A stretch of DNA of 64,000 bases, taken from assembly GCF_019649055.1 (NCBI RefSeq), contig NW_026570261.1, forward strand, positions 62,001 through 126,000, written 5' to 3'. The stretch is from Paramacrobiotus metropolitanus (lineage: Eukaryota > Tardigrada > Eutardigrada > Parachela > Macrobiotidae). Of this stretch, positions 28,370 to 39,974 are shown one piece after another; within the stretch, counting starts at the first letter, position 1; every line of letters begins with the position of its first letter. Both the position numbers and the translations under genes were made by a program. The notes under the pieces were generated by a model that saw only the letters and a list, made by a program, of their open reading frames with translations, had not been told where the DNA came from and did not search any database.

Positions 28370-28970
28370 GGGAAGTGGCCCGGTACATGGTACCAAATTC
28401 GTGTACATGTTCAAGGTTTTCAAACATTTTGGTTTATGATTTCTAGCCAGATTTATATGGCGCGAAAGTATTTCGGATTTTGCTGAGACAAGAATAAAGG
28501 TAAAAAGTCTCATTATGGACCGATGTCCTTCAAATTTTGCACGTAAATGCGCATAACCTTGAAGATCGTTTTTGCACCGATCCAGACTTCCATGATTTTT
28601 CTCAAATTTGAAAATGAATATTAAAATTTTTTTTAATTCATTTGATAATTTCAAAAACATGCTAGAACAGTGTACCGGTGTAAGAACGTTTTTCGTGGTT
28701 ATGTGCATTTACGTGCAAAATTCGAAGGAGATCGTCCATAATGAGACTTTTGGTACACCTGAACGCATTTAAACTTTTTGGAATTTTCTAACAGCCATAA
28801 CTTCCGAACCGGATGTTGCGCGCACAAACGGTTTTCACGCCAGTGTATACAAATCTTCTGGCTACAAAACGTCATAAACCGAAACAAAAATGTGTTTGGA
28901 AGTGCGCGAAAACGAAAGTTTGTGTGCATGTACACGAATTCGGTACTATGTACCGGCCCACTTCCCTTAA
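28366..28970. mobile_element. TTAA-flanked non-autonomous element 2, abutting element 1
   Basis: TTAA at 28366-28369 is shared with element 1; the other TTAA is 28967-28970. The inverted ends start GGGAAGTGG(C/G)CCGGTACAT and match over about 45 bp with few differences. Inside, a second inverted pair (about 28497-28555 and 28700-28757) shares AGTCTCATTATGGAC and AATTTTGCACGTAAATGC. No coding capacity is seen. Confidence 0.7.
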
Positions 28971-30026
28971 GGTAGCGTTTAAAGCATGGTAAAAGTCCTG
29001 GGACAACGTTGCGTAGGACAACGATTTAAGTTTTTAACATGTTCAAACATTTTAACCTTAATTTATTAGAACACTCACAGATCCCCACAAAATTTTAGTT
29101 CGCACCCGAATTTGGTATTACGCATTAACTGTAACATTAACTGATACGTTAATTCTACTCTACTCGCGCTTTGGAGTCTGGACCTCTGTGCTACGGTCTC
29201 AAAGCAGACCTCCTTAAAACCCTACTGAATCGATCAACGTTACCTTTTCGGCTTCAGTGTTTTGTTGCACGGCATCATTTTGACTACTGGTCAGCCGTGA
29301 ATACTTCGTTAATTCCATATAGCGCCATTTTGCTTAGTTCGGCAGTGTCCACTTGAACCAGGTCGACGTCTACCCATGAACGAGGCGTTCCGTCTGAGCG
29401 AAAACCACTGAACCTTTAAAAATTATGCCAATGTCATGTGAATACTTAACATTGTTATTATTTAACTACTGCAGTATCTTACAATATTACTCACATTGTT
29501 GACAGCTGCTCTACTCTGTGTGTGCGCAAACAAAGCGGCCAATAGGTATTCTATTCAGATACTGAGATACCCTCCCACGTCCACATCACATATGCTCACA
29601 ATGTCAGGTAAGTCAAAACTTTCATTAAGTGTTGCGACTCAAATTCATATACTGTGCGCGGAAAAGCGCAAGAAAACCTGGGTGGGCAAAATTCAGGACG
29701 GCATGTCAGCCATCGGTAGGTTTTGGACGGTTATAGGTCGAATATGCTTGCAAAGTTGCAGAGATCTCTTTCATGTCTACCAACTCTTAGCTGAAACGTT
29801 TATAGCTGATTGCGGTCAGGGGTCATGTCGACTCAGAACTCAGTAAAAAACTCAGTAAAAATAAACTCAGTAAAAATTACCCGGCCGGAAGTGTTCAAAG
29901 AAAGCACCGGACTTCGCGAAACTTCTATTTTTTAGTGTTCAAGAAAAACTGTGCTGGGAAATCTAACTTTTCCGCAAAATTAAAATGCCCTTGTTTAGGC
30001 CATACCGCTAAGTTCTCAGTGATTGC
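28971..30026. other. intergenic, downstream of the F-box gene
   Basis: No supported gene. A 116-codon plus-strand frame at 29496-29846 has no motifs. Minus-strand transcription of the F-box gene would terminate in or near this stretch. Confidence 0.4.
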
Positions 30027-33000
30027 TTACAGTAAAAGATAGCTGCGAACAGTCTCCCATTCAGAAGGATGGAGCAGATCTCGCGCCCAGCGACTGTAAA
30101 CGGCCTTGACCTTTGCACGCATTTCGTCCGTAACGGGCGGAAAATTTTCGTTGACGGCCCACATGAAACGGCTGACCATTTGAGGTTGGCCATCGCGGCA
30201 GTTCAGAACGACTCGCGCCAGTTTGATCTCCAGCTGATCAACAGCTAGCGCGTGGTCCCACCCGAGAGGCCGCATTAACGTCTTCTCCCGTTGTGGTAAG
30301 GAAAACAAATTCATAAATCCATCATCATCGGCAAAAATTTGATACATTGGTCGACCAAACAGATAGCTGATTTTCCAGTTGTGCAGCATCAGCCGATCAC
30401 AGCGGTCCTTAAACGTTATTGCCTCGAACATCGCAGAATGTTCCAAGTGGAACTTTTCATCCGAAAGTGCCAAATTAGGGGTGTCGATGACATAGTCCTT
30501 CAATATTATCAGGGGCACGTAAACATTCACGGCTTTCATGGCCGTCAGCAAATAAATAATAAATATCACTTCTTCTCCGAGAGAGCTCGTTATTATCGTC
30601 AAACTCTTGGTCGCTGCGTTGATGGTCCGAGTGAGCAGCACTGCCGCTCTGAAGCAGTTGATATTGTCGGACTTGATATCTTTATTCAGGCTGTCCAAGC
30701 ATACTAGAATATGTTTCGTTGTGCGGGGATTGCTCAACAGAGCGTGCCATAATGCGCACACTCTACAAATCATAACAAGTGTAAACAAATATGATGTAAT
30801 CTGACAAAAATGTAAATTGGAATGCGGACCGATGTCAGGGAAAAGCGGCTTGCGCATACAGTGTTCAATGCGTTCGTTATATAAGCGGACTGTCACGGCT
30901 TTCGCTATACAATATCCCGAGTGAATATCCAGATTCTACCTAGGGTAGATACTACAAACAAAACAGTATTTACTAACGTTTTTTGTATCCAAGAATGTCT
31001 TCGTTCGTTACCACGAACATTTTTGTTTCGCTACACGGCATTATATACATATATGAAAACAGTTTACACCACATCGCAGAATCGCAGGGTAACGCGCCAG
31101 TTCATCGATGAAAATTCTTCGTCTCTCGGCTGTCACTTCGTTGAACAGATGCGATGTCGACCCGTCACGCAGACAACCTACCGTTTTGCTAAACTGCCTT
31201 ACCGTTTTGCTTCGATTCGCCTTTTTGCAATTTTTGCATCGGTACTGCAAATCCAGTTTCAAAACTGGCTACCCCTCGTTGTATACTGTACTTTTTTTAT
31301 ACTTTTTTTATGGAAAATTATTGTTGCTATGTACATGTAATTTTGTTAAGCGCGACTTTTTCAGAATAAGTCAAACATAAAGAGTAACTTAAAAAACCCA
31401 AACGACCTTAGCCGGCAAATTATGCTCAGAGTATAAAAAACAGTATAAAAAAGCTCATAGCATACAACTCACCATAGCATACAGCCATACACCCGTAGAA
31501 AGGTGTGCATCGATTTATGTTCTCAGAATTTGATGCTTACCATTACTCTCTTGTTAACGAGCTAAAGTAGGGAGGAAGCGACCGCACTAACAGTAATGCT
31601 GAGCGCTCTACGTATTAAGTTAGGCGAGTGAGTGAATAACCGTCCCATCATGGCTCCCACTATAGCTTAGTTCACAAAACAGTAAAGTAAGAATTTCTTA
31701 CTTGTGAATGTAAATATGTGAATATGACGCGCTACCACTGTACCCTAAGGCCTAATGAACTGTCTACAGAGCAATAGCCCGCTCTACTGTCCATTGAATA
31801 TTGGATACATGATACATCCTAGGCGAGTGAGCGGCCGAACTACAGAGTAAGTACTACTACAATCAAGTGCACACAGTCTGCTAGGTGAGTAAGGACTAAG
31901 GACTGACCTATCACTACTATCCATGCACACAGTTTATTATAATAGGTTAATAAGACTTAGTACGTAACCGACGTACCACTGTTGTACGTGTGCTTAGTTC
32001 GTTAGGCGAGTGTGTGACCGTACCCGAACAGGTGCTATAATACTGAAGCCACTGGAGCTGGAGTGCGCTGATAAAAATGCAACGACTAATCATAGTCTGT
32101 GTGTGTGCGGTCATACATGTACTTTCCTGTTATAAAAAATCAATGATTACCAATACTCCCCAATCAACAGAGCAGTTAAGGGAAAAAGTGGCCGCGCTAA
32201 CACCAATGTTTAGCGCACTACCAAGTCAGGGTTAGGCGAGAGAGTGACCAGGTCAATTATGTACTATCGTCCAGTTTACCAGGGCAACTACTATTGCCCT
32301 GTTTACAAAGCAGGCGTCCAAACGTTGCCCGTGTGTTGTTGTTGTTTCCCGCATACAACTCTCGTACCACTTGGTACAGTTCCCCTATACAAATTCTACA
32401 GTAGTTCGAGTGTCTTTATTAGCGGAAGCCAGTAATTAAACACTATTACAGTTCACAAACATAATAGAAATGATTACAACAAAAATAATTCGCTGTCGCT
32501 GTAGTTGTCGCTTCTTCTTAAAATTGTGAGAACGTACCCCCTGATCATCATCTTCGAGTGCAGATCCAGGTAAGAAAAGATCTCTCCGAAGATAAAATGA
32601 GGAAGATCACCAAACAGGACTTCTGAACACGGATACTCGATTGGGTCATCTGAATTGTAAGACACTCGTATGATTATTTGTACGCGGGAAGATCGTAAAC
32701 TGTTGCAAATCAGATAACGCATTTCTTCATTTAGTAGCGAATCTGCTGAGTGATCACATCGTGAGTAAATATATCGGCCGTAGGCCAAATGAAGCACAGA
32801 GACGCAGCCCAAGCCGCTCTTTACATGTCGAGATCAAACCCGCCAAGCAATTACTGCATACCTGCTATACTGATATTCGTTTCGCTGGGGAAGCCATTCT
32901 CAAAACAAATGGGTAGCAAATCTGCCCGGGTTGCCAGATGCCTCTCTAACATTGTCGACAGCTTGGTAATCGTCATCTGCTGAGCATCCGCGTTCGTTCC

Positions 33001-33699
33001 GACGCTGATCACCACGAAGATGCAGCCGCCCGCTTCGATGCGCAGATGAAACCGGCAGCAGTCGGTCAGCTTAGTCAGTGCCTCCTCGCCCTCAAACGCA
33101 TCGCGAAAATGTTTAATCAGTCGCGATTTGTCGGCTGGATCGCTAATAACCTGGTCCGCCATGGCAAAGGGAATGACATATTTCGTGTAGATGAGCCCCT
33201 TGTTGCGCAGCACCATCGCTGGCTCGGTAAACCACTCCACACCAAGGATCTGATGATTATCAATCAATTCGATGCGACGATCACCGCTTTCGGTATACGC
33301 CTTGACATAACACATGTGACACCGCTTACATGCCACAAAAGGATAGATTATAGAAACCAGCTGAAACCGGAACGGACCGCTGTCCTCGTCGCGGAGTGCC
33401 GCATAAACGGGTTTGTTGCGCTCTTTATGCTCATACTTATACCATGGCATCGGATAAGTACACGCTGTATCGATCCACTTGGCTTCGACCTTCTTCGAGT
33501 CGAAATCGACAAGCGCTTGGCCTCCGTTAATGTCTTGAATGAATCCCAGCAACATATCACCGTTTTCCCAGACAGCAACAGTGTTCTGGTAACTCATCTG
33601 GCACGGGTCAGACAGCAAACACCGGAACGGTCGGAAATGGAATGGAGGCTCAGATTTGGCCTTTAAATGTGTTAATTGGAATTCGGTCCCAGATTGCAT
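30027..33699 (-). CDS. F-box protein, three coding exons, about 592 aa
   Basis: Minus-strand exons 33699-32862, 32742-32538 and 30762-30027 join in frame at GT-AG introns of 119 and 1775 bp. Signals seen are CAG|GTATGC to TCAGCAG|AT, and GGGG|GTACGT to TTGTAG|AGTG. The second junction falls inside the F-box and restores its motif: LPHFIFGEIFSYLDLHSKMM continues into VCALWHALL. The N-terminal 280 or so residues are a separate domain (VAVWENGDMLLGFIQDI, VDFDSKKVEAKWI, CKRCHMCY). The C-terminal 240 residues end PPVTDEMRAKV...RSYLLL, a tail also seen in the pseudogene at 48 kb. F-box proteins bring substrates to SCF ubiquitin ligases; the substrate is unknown. The start is the first ATG after a probable 5'UTR acceptor (TTTTTTCTAG); a GTG just upstream is unlikely. 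The architecture reminds me of expanded tardigrade families, stated from memory. Confidence 0.8.
31573..32250 (+). repeat. degenerate tandem repeats inside the F-box intron
   Basis: The phrase TTAGGCGAGTGAGTG or a variant occurs near 31618, 31818, 31880, 32003 and 32231, preceded in at least two places by a related stretch (GACCGCACTAACA near 31581, GGCCGCGCTAACA near 32189). Spacing is about 60-230 bp and the copies are well diverged. The array accounts for much of the unusually long second intron of the F-box gene. Confidence 0.5.
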
Positions 33700-33711
33700 T
33701 GTGCGCTCCAC

Positions 33712-34015
33712 CTAGAAAAAATCAATCAAGTAACATTATGGTAACCAATCACAGCTGAAAAATTTAAGCACATCGGGCCTACCATTGCTGCATCCACGTC
33801 AAATTACTGAGGAACTTGAAAATTGGTCTAAAAAGTACAGTAGTATCATCAGGCACACGGAGCGTTCGTATTACCCCCCTGTTAAAACCGCTGCCAGTCG
33901 GAGAGCTATTACTGGACCAATAAGGTCAATCAAAAACTAAATGCCACATTTTGATATGGTTGTGCAAGAAAACGGAAAATTATCCTAACCGAGTATTGAT
34001 AGAAAATATCATGAT
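33712..34015 (-). promoter_or_regulatory. upstream region of the F-box gene
   Basis: On the minus strand, ATTTTTTCTAG directly precedes the exon with the start ATG, so a noncoding first exon probably lies further upstream. I see no definite TATA box or initiator that I would defend. Confidence 0.3.
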
Positions 34016-35051
34016 ACGCAATGTAAACTGTAAAGCCAAGACATGGGCAAAAACTAGCGCCACAACGATGTTGCGGGCATATACAATACTTGCACATGTA
34101 TACATGTATACATAATACTTATATATATTACTATATACGTATATTATAGAAGTATATATAAGTATTAATGAATTAGTGATCGATCAGCTACCAAATAAAC
34201 TTGTTCGAAAAATGGCGATTTCGATTTCTGCTCGAGATTTCTGGCAAATGGCACCGCCATATTAATAAAAACTATTCTGGCAACTGTGATATTGACGCAA
34301 TCTTCTGTTTTACCGCATCAAAAATTGACAGATTTTTGTCAAGTCCGTAAAGGTTGAATTCACATGAAATGTGTATTTTCTTGACTTTTCTTGAAGAGAC
34401 TGCTTGCATGCTACTGTAATTTTATGACAAATGCTGCAATCTTATGCCAAGTTGCAGAAGCAAAGAGCGGATAAGGCATAAAAACTTCAGGTCTTCCGCA
34501 AGAGACAAGGTCACGTGTCTTTAACGCGAAATAACGCAATGTAAACTGTAAAGCCAAGACATGGGCAAAAACTAGCGCCACAACGATGTTGCGGGCATAT
34601 ACAATACTTGTACATGTATACATGTATACATAATACTTATATATATTACTATATACGTATATTATAGAAGTATATATAAGTATTAATGATTTAGTGATCG
34701 ATCAGCTACCAAAGAAACTTGTTCGAAAAATGGCGATTTCGATTTCTGCTCGAGATTTCTGGCAAATGGCACCGCCATATTAATAAAAACTATTCTGGCA
34801 ACTGTGATATTGACGCAATCTTCTGTTTTACCGCATCAAAAATTGACAGATTTTTGTCAAGTCCGTAAAGGTTGAATTCACATGAAATGTGTATTTTCTT
34901 GACTTTTCTTGAAGAGACTGCTTGCATGCTACTGTAATTTTATGACAAATGCTGCAATCTTATGCCAAGTTGCAGAAGCAAAGAGCGGATAAGGCATAAA
35001 AACTTCAGGTCTTCCGCAAGAGACAAGGTCACGTGTCTTTAACGCGAAATA
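34016..35051 (+). repeat. 518-bp tandem duplication, two near-identical copies
   Basis: 34016-34533 and 34534-35051 align end to end with three substitutions that I can see (for example C at 34093 against T at 34611). Each copy contains a TACATGTATACATGTATACATA stretch and AT-rich palindromes. No coding sequence is evident. The very low divergence marks a recent duplication or an assembly duplication. Confidence 0.9.
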
Positions 35052-37341
35052 AAGAAAATGTCTTATTTATAATGTGCTGAAAATATCACGTATTATAATC
35101 CCTGGAAATTTGCTATCCCCCATCCCTGGCCAGCCCGTGTAAAAAACAGCCTAGATTCGCCAATGAGCATATGCACAATGAATTTGCTAATAATTATCAC
35201 AATAAGTTTTTCGCATCCTGTTTCCTGTGTAAACCATTGATAATCTTCCACTATAAATAATATCAGCAAGCTGCATTGGAGCTGGAAGAAAAACGTACAT
35301 CAAGTTAAGTGTGGCGGCAGCACCAGAAACGAATGTCTACGGATAGGTCAACGATCCACAATATTTTTTTCTCTAGCGAGGATAAAATTCCGGGTTTCAT
35401 GCATTCACTAGTCAACAAAAAACGGTGCTTGGAATGCACTCGGTGCGAAAAAAACAGTACGTTAATTAAACGGAGGCTTCTGGTGTGCAAACACAGGTGC
35501 CCAGTCCGGGCTAACACAATTAACATTAATACCGAGCATTAATTGGCTCGATTTCATAGAAAGCGATTTTCGTAAATTCCAGCTTTTAGCTTAAAAAATT
35601 AAATGTAAAAAGCAACCGCAGAGTGACTGATATAATTAATGAAAAATTATGGCTATGAAAAACGGAGTTCAAAAGGCGGTGCCCATAATGTATGCGGGAT
35701 GCGGATGCACTCAGTGACACAGATAGTCCTACACCTAGGCTATACAAGTCATCTCCCTATTAATTAGCAGGAAAGATTATTGCACAGGAGAGCTGTGAAT
35801 TTTTAATTAAGTTTAGCAAATATTCATGAGAGTAAAAAACGTTGGAAGTTTTCGTTGATACAGTTGATGCTTGATACTTTCACCGCATTATGACGGGGAA
35901 TTTACTTGTTAGTAAGTAATAGTACATTCAAATGTAATTTTAAACAGTATTTTAGCCGATGGCGCTGGCCGTCTTATAAAGCTTTTGAAAAACTGCAACT
36001 TCCGATAGAAATTAATCTTGTTGGACGCTTCTTTTGTAAATCGTAGAATGCAACTTTGTAAATGCATCCGCTTAAATAGAATAATTGCTTAATACTGTTC
36101 CAGATGCGTGTACAATAAATTTACTGTGAATAGCGATTTTTTAGCGAAAATGAAAATAAAAATGGTGCATTCTCATCACCACTGGCTTGCTAAATCTTTA
36201 ACAAAACTGATTAAAGTCCAGAAAATTTGATAGTAATTAATTTTTGAAACGCAGTTACGTTTATACGCCATTACAGCGATTCAAAAAATATTCAATTTAT
36301 CGTAATTGTTATTTCCAAACATTGCGTGGAAGTGTAATGCGCTGCGGTTTCACGTACCTGTACTTCGTCTCACGGGAAAACCAAAAATATTGCTTACACG
36401 TTAGCGGGTTTGAGGGAGATAACTTAATTATTTTACGAACTGAAAATAGCTATCGTCGCTCGAAATTATTGTGAAAATGTTTGAAGTTGCGAACTGCAAT
36501 CTATGAATTCGCGACTAGAGAAATATACACCGCATCGGGATTAGAGAGCACTCAGAGCAGAGCAGTCACATGTTGCAAGCACGTCAACAGTATTTTAATC
36601 ATTGAGCCGGGTTGATCAGCAGTGCTGGGATACCGACCATAAACCGGCGGAAGACATCTAGTTTCAGTGCGGACAAGGAAGCTTCTACATAATATCGATC
36701 GACACATGAGTTGCTGCATTCCACTTCCCACACACCTATCAGCCGTTCAGCATGGCCTGTAGAGAGTTTGTCCCGGTAGTCAAGGTTTGCGCCGTTTGTC
36801 ATATTCATGCATGCATATTCGATCTGTCCTATGATGCGGGCAGTGTTATTTATATGAATACTAACTACAGAGTACGTAACCAGGGTCCTCGACACTTTGC
36901 CGTTGTAACCAATTTTCTCCCGTTCCACACATCCAATCTGCCCGCTCTAAAGTGCTACAGAATCCTCTCAGTGTCGAGAGTGTTCCTGCATCATCAATTT
37001 TCTGGATAGCCCACTACCCACAGTCCAGTGGTCACTCAAAAGCTTGTTACCATGGTGGCCATTAGCTTGACATGGGCTAACTGTAAATCCCCAGATTGTT
37101 ACTATGTGTTATTATATCGAATTGTCATTGAAATTAGCGAACTGCGAATAAGCAGAATAACAGGTTCTGCTCACGCCTGTTTATTTTGTTCGTGCCTCCT
37201 TAATGTAATAAACATCGTGCCATTATTTAATACATATACAGTTAACCTTTTTACATGCTCGAAATCCTAAGACATTATAAATCCGTGCTGGGCTTGTTAG
37301 TTTCTATTTCTTTCGTAGTCATAGCCAGTCAGCACTCAGCA
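35052..37341. other. intergenic, no supported gene
   Basis: AT-rich. A 109-codon minus-strand frame at 36928-36599 (ending FRRFMVGIPALLINPAQ) is not obviously random in composition, but I cannot tie it to a family or to splice partners. It might be the last exon of an unrecognised minus-strand gene. Confidence 0.35.
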
Positions 37342-37887
37342 GTGTACAGCAGACTTGGGCCGCCAATGACATCTCCGCTTTCCGCCCGCCCCGCTCTTGC
37401 TAAAAATTTTCCGCCCCGCTCCGCCCCGCCGTAACAAAAAAATTTCCCACTTCCGCCCGCCATATCTTAATTTCCCGCCACCCGCCCGCCAGAAATGTGA
37501 AAGAATTGTTCAGTGCTATTCATTTTTTAATTTTTTTCCGTTTGTTCTTCTTCAGAAATGTCTGTTCAAAGACCACACCAGTTGCCAATTTTCGCGCGAA
37601 GCGCGAAGCGCGAAGCCAGCAACAAATTTCGCCGCAAAAACCGTTAGAAATTCTACAAAAAATAGTAAAAATATTTCAGTAAATGATGTTAAATTTTATT
37701 TTATGCTTGATCTCCGCCCGCCTTTAAAATAATCCCGCTCCCGTCCGCTCACACTTTTTTCCTCTCCGCCCCGTCCCTCCAAACTCAAAACTTCCGCCCG
37801 CTCCCGCCCTCCAAAAAAGCGGGGAGGGGCGGGAATGGCGGAGAATTTTCCCGCTCCGCAAAAAGGCGGCCCAAGTCTGGTGTACAG
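37342..37887. mobile_element. hAT-type MITE with perfect 8-bp target-site duplication
   Basis: GTGTACAG stands on both sides (37342-37349 and 37880-37887) of a 530-bp element whose ends are the perfect inverted repeat CAGACTTGGGCCGCC. An 8-bp duplication with CAG...-type ends is characteristic of hAT elements. Subterminal regions are packed with CCGCCCG/CGGGCGG words in inverted orientation, the kind of subterminal motif that hAT transposases bind. No transposase is encoded. Confidence 0.85.
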
Positions 37888-39469
37888 TATACGAGCAGCA
37901 TGCTCATTGCTCTTCTTCCTTGCAGACTTGCAGTCCACCGTTTAACAGCAACAGTACCTGTACTGTTATCACTCGCTAGTCGCTATATTTATCTCTTTTA
38001 TACCGTGCTCAGCGTGCTGTAAGTATTGCACCGGCAGTTTTTCAATATTGATACAATATTGATAGTTTTTCAATATTTTCAATATTCAATATTGATTCTA
38101 GCATGATTCTAGTTGAGGGCCACCATATTTTATCAATATATTGGTTAGGCATGTACCACATAAGCATAAACATAAAGTCCAGATTTATAAACTGTTTTGG
38201 CTTCGCACGAGAGCTTTCCAGCGCTACAATACCCGATTTGCGATAAGCCGCCGATCAAGAGAGCAGGCGCACAAACCGTGCGCAGGGGCCATAAAAAGTA
38301 ATTAAAAAGTAATTAATACGCTGCTCTCTAAGACATGTCCTGCTCCCACAGGCACGGGCCCGACTAACAAAAGTGACTATGCGGAGGCCGGTAGTGGTCA
38401 TGCGCATACGGTGTAAAACAATGGAGGAGACACAGGAGGAGGGAGAAATTGGCCTGCCCTGTGTCTGCCCGTGGTCGGTCCATTGCGCGTGCAGTTTTTC
38501 GCAAGGCGAAAGAGGCAAGCATCCCTTTCAGACGCAGGACGCGGTGCCTCCAAGTCATGCTCTCTATAGCATGGGTACTGGCCGCTTGCTTATCGCAAAT
38601 TCCGAAATATTACCGAAATCTCTATTATTTGTTTGTCGTGCCCTGAAAATCAGAAAATTAGTGATAGGTTTACATACATTAGAAAATTAGTGATAGATTT
38701 TTCTACATGAAGTAATGCTTTTCGATTTACTGGACCGGTATCACGGCGCTAGCCAACCTTTCCTTCCGGTTTGTTTGCAGACATGGCATTAGTAATTAAA
38801 GGTTAACGTAAGCAAAACATTAGAATCGTAGAGATGCGCTGCGACTTTACGGGCAATCGAGCAATCCATCAGGTTTTTATCAATCCCGGCGGCAATGCGA
38901 AAGCATCATCCTTTACAACCTTTGTACGACACCTTTCCATCAATTCCATAAAGCTTATACATAGCATACTTGCTGTACTTGCTGCCTTCTTCCGACTGGC
39001 AGTATGGCGCGTTGCAGCAGTACAAACGGATAGATCAGGCGCGGTACATAAGCACCATGTTTAGCCACAGCGTTATTTAGACGCGCTGCAGTGCTACTGA
39101 CATCCCCTTTTATGTAAAAAAGCCAACGATTACTGTCCGCATCTGCTTCAAACATTTCCGACGATTGTCACGATTGCCAAGCTGCTGTCCGAATCCGTCT
39201 AGAATTATTTCGTGAGTCGTAAACGAAGGTCAAAATAACATTAAAATTAATCATTAATCTTACTGGCTCTGTAAGGCGGCTCTGTAAGCTTTCCGACACG
39301 GGAAGAACGACTTCAGATCAGCTGCCGCCGCAAATTCCCGAATGTTACTAGCACTGTCCACCTCGAAACTTTATTTGAACTAACATCAAAGGTTACACAC
39401 CCTTAGACATCGGTTCTCCGGTAAATCGAAGTACACCGCAATGAACCGCAGTAAGTTGCAAGGTAGTCA
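37888..39469. other. intergenic with a degraded foldback copy
   Basis: No supported gene. At about 39030-39062 the phrase CAGGCGCGGTACATAAG continuing to TTTAGCCACA matches the core of the foldback family at 39817 and 46053. The ORF frames that read SGAVHKHHV arise from this core and are not protein families. Confidence 0.45.
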
Positions 39470-39795
39470 TAGTTTTTTATCATATTTTTTGTCAGGGAAT
39501 CCTGGTGAATCCCGGTGAATCGAGGTGCACACCACGGTGAATCCAGCATCACAGCATGTGTATCCAAGTGAATCCTGCTTTCAGAAGTCTCGTTAGTTTT
39601 TATCATATTTTTTGCCAGTGAATCCCAGTGTATCCCGGTGAATCGAGGTGCACACCACGGTGAATCCAGCATCACAGCATGTGTATCCAAGTGAATCCTG
39701 CTTGCAGAAGAATCGTTAGATTTTATCATATTTTTTTGCCAGTGAATCCCAATGAATCCCGGTGAATCAAGCTATACAACCTGGTGAATCGAGCA
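39470..39795 (+). repeat. 123-bp minisatellite, about 2.6 copies
   Basis: Copies start with TTTATCATATTTTTT(T)G at about 39477, 39600 and 39723, period 123. Each unit contains several GTGAATCC/GTGAATCG words about 10-12 bp apart, showing an older short-period repeat inside the longer one. The first two units are nearly identical. Confidence 0.85.
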
Positions 39796-39816
39796 GGAAA
39801 GAGTATGTATCTAACA

Positions 39817-39974
39817 GTCGAACCAATTCACGGCACTGCTGCCGTCACCCGGCTGGAGTGTTACGTTACGGTAGTACATGCGGCTAAATCAGGCGCGGTA
39901 CATAGGCACCATGATTAGCCACAACGTAAAACTCCAGCCGGCTGACGGCAGCATTACAGGGGAATGGTTCGGCT
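39817..39974. mobile_element. foldback/MITE copy A
   Basis: Inverted arms (CGAACCA..., CTGCTGCCGTCA, CCGGCTGGAGT) enclose a core CATGCGGCTAAATCAGGCGC and GGTACATAGGCACC. It matches the copy at 46053-46253 closely. The arms are less perfect here, so this is the older copy. Confidence 0.7.

Noticed and set aside
39470-39795. CRISPR-like alternating repeats
   Set aside because: The unit is 123 bp with no unique spacers, in a eukaryotic context. It is a minisatellite.
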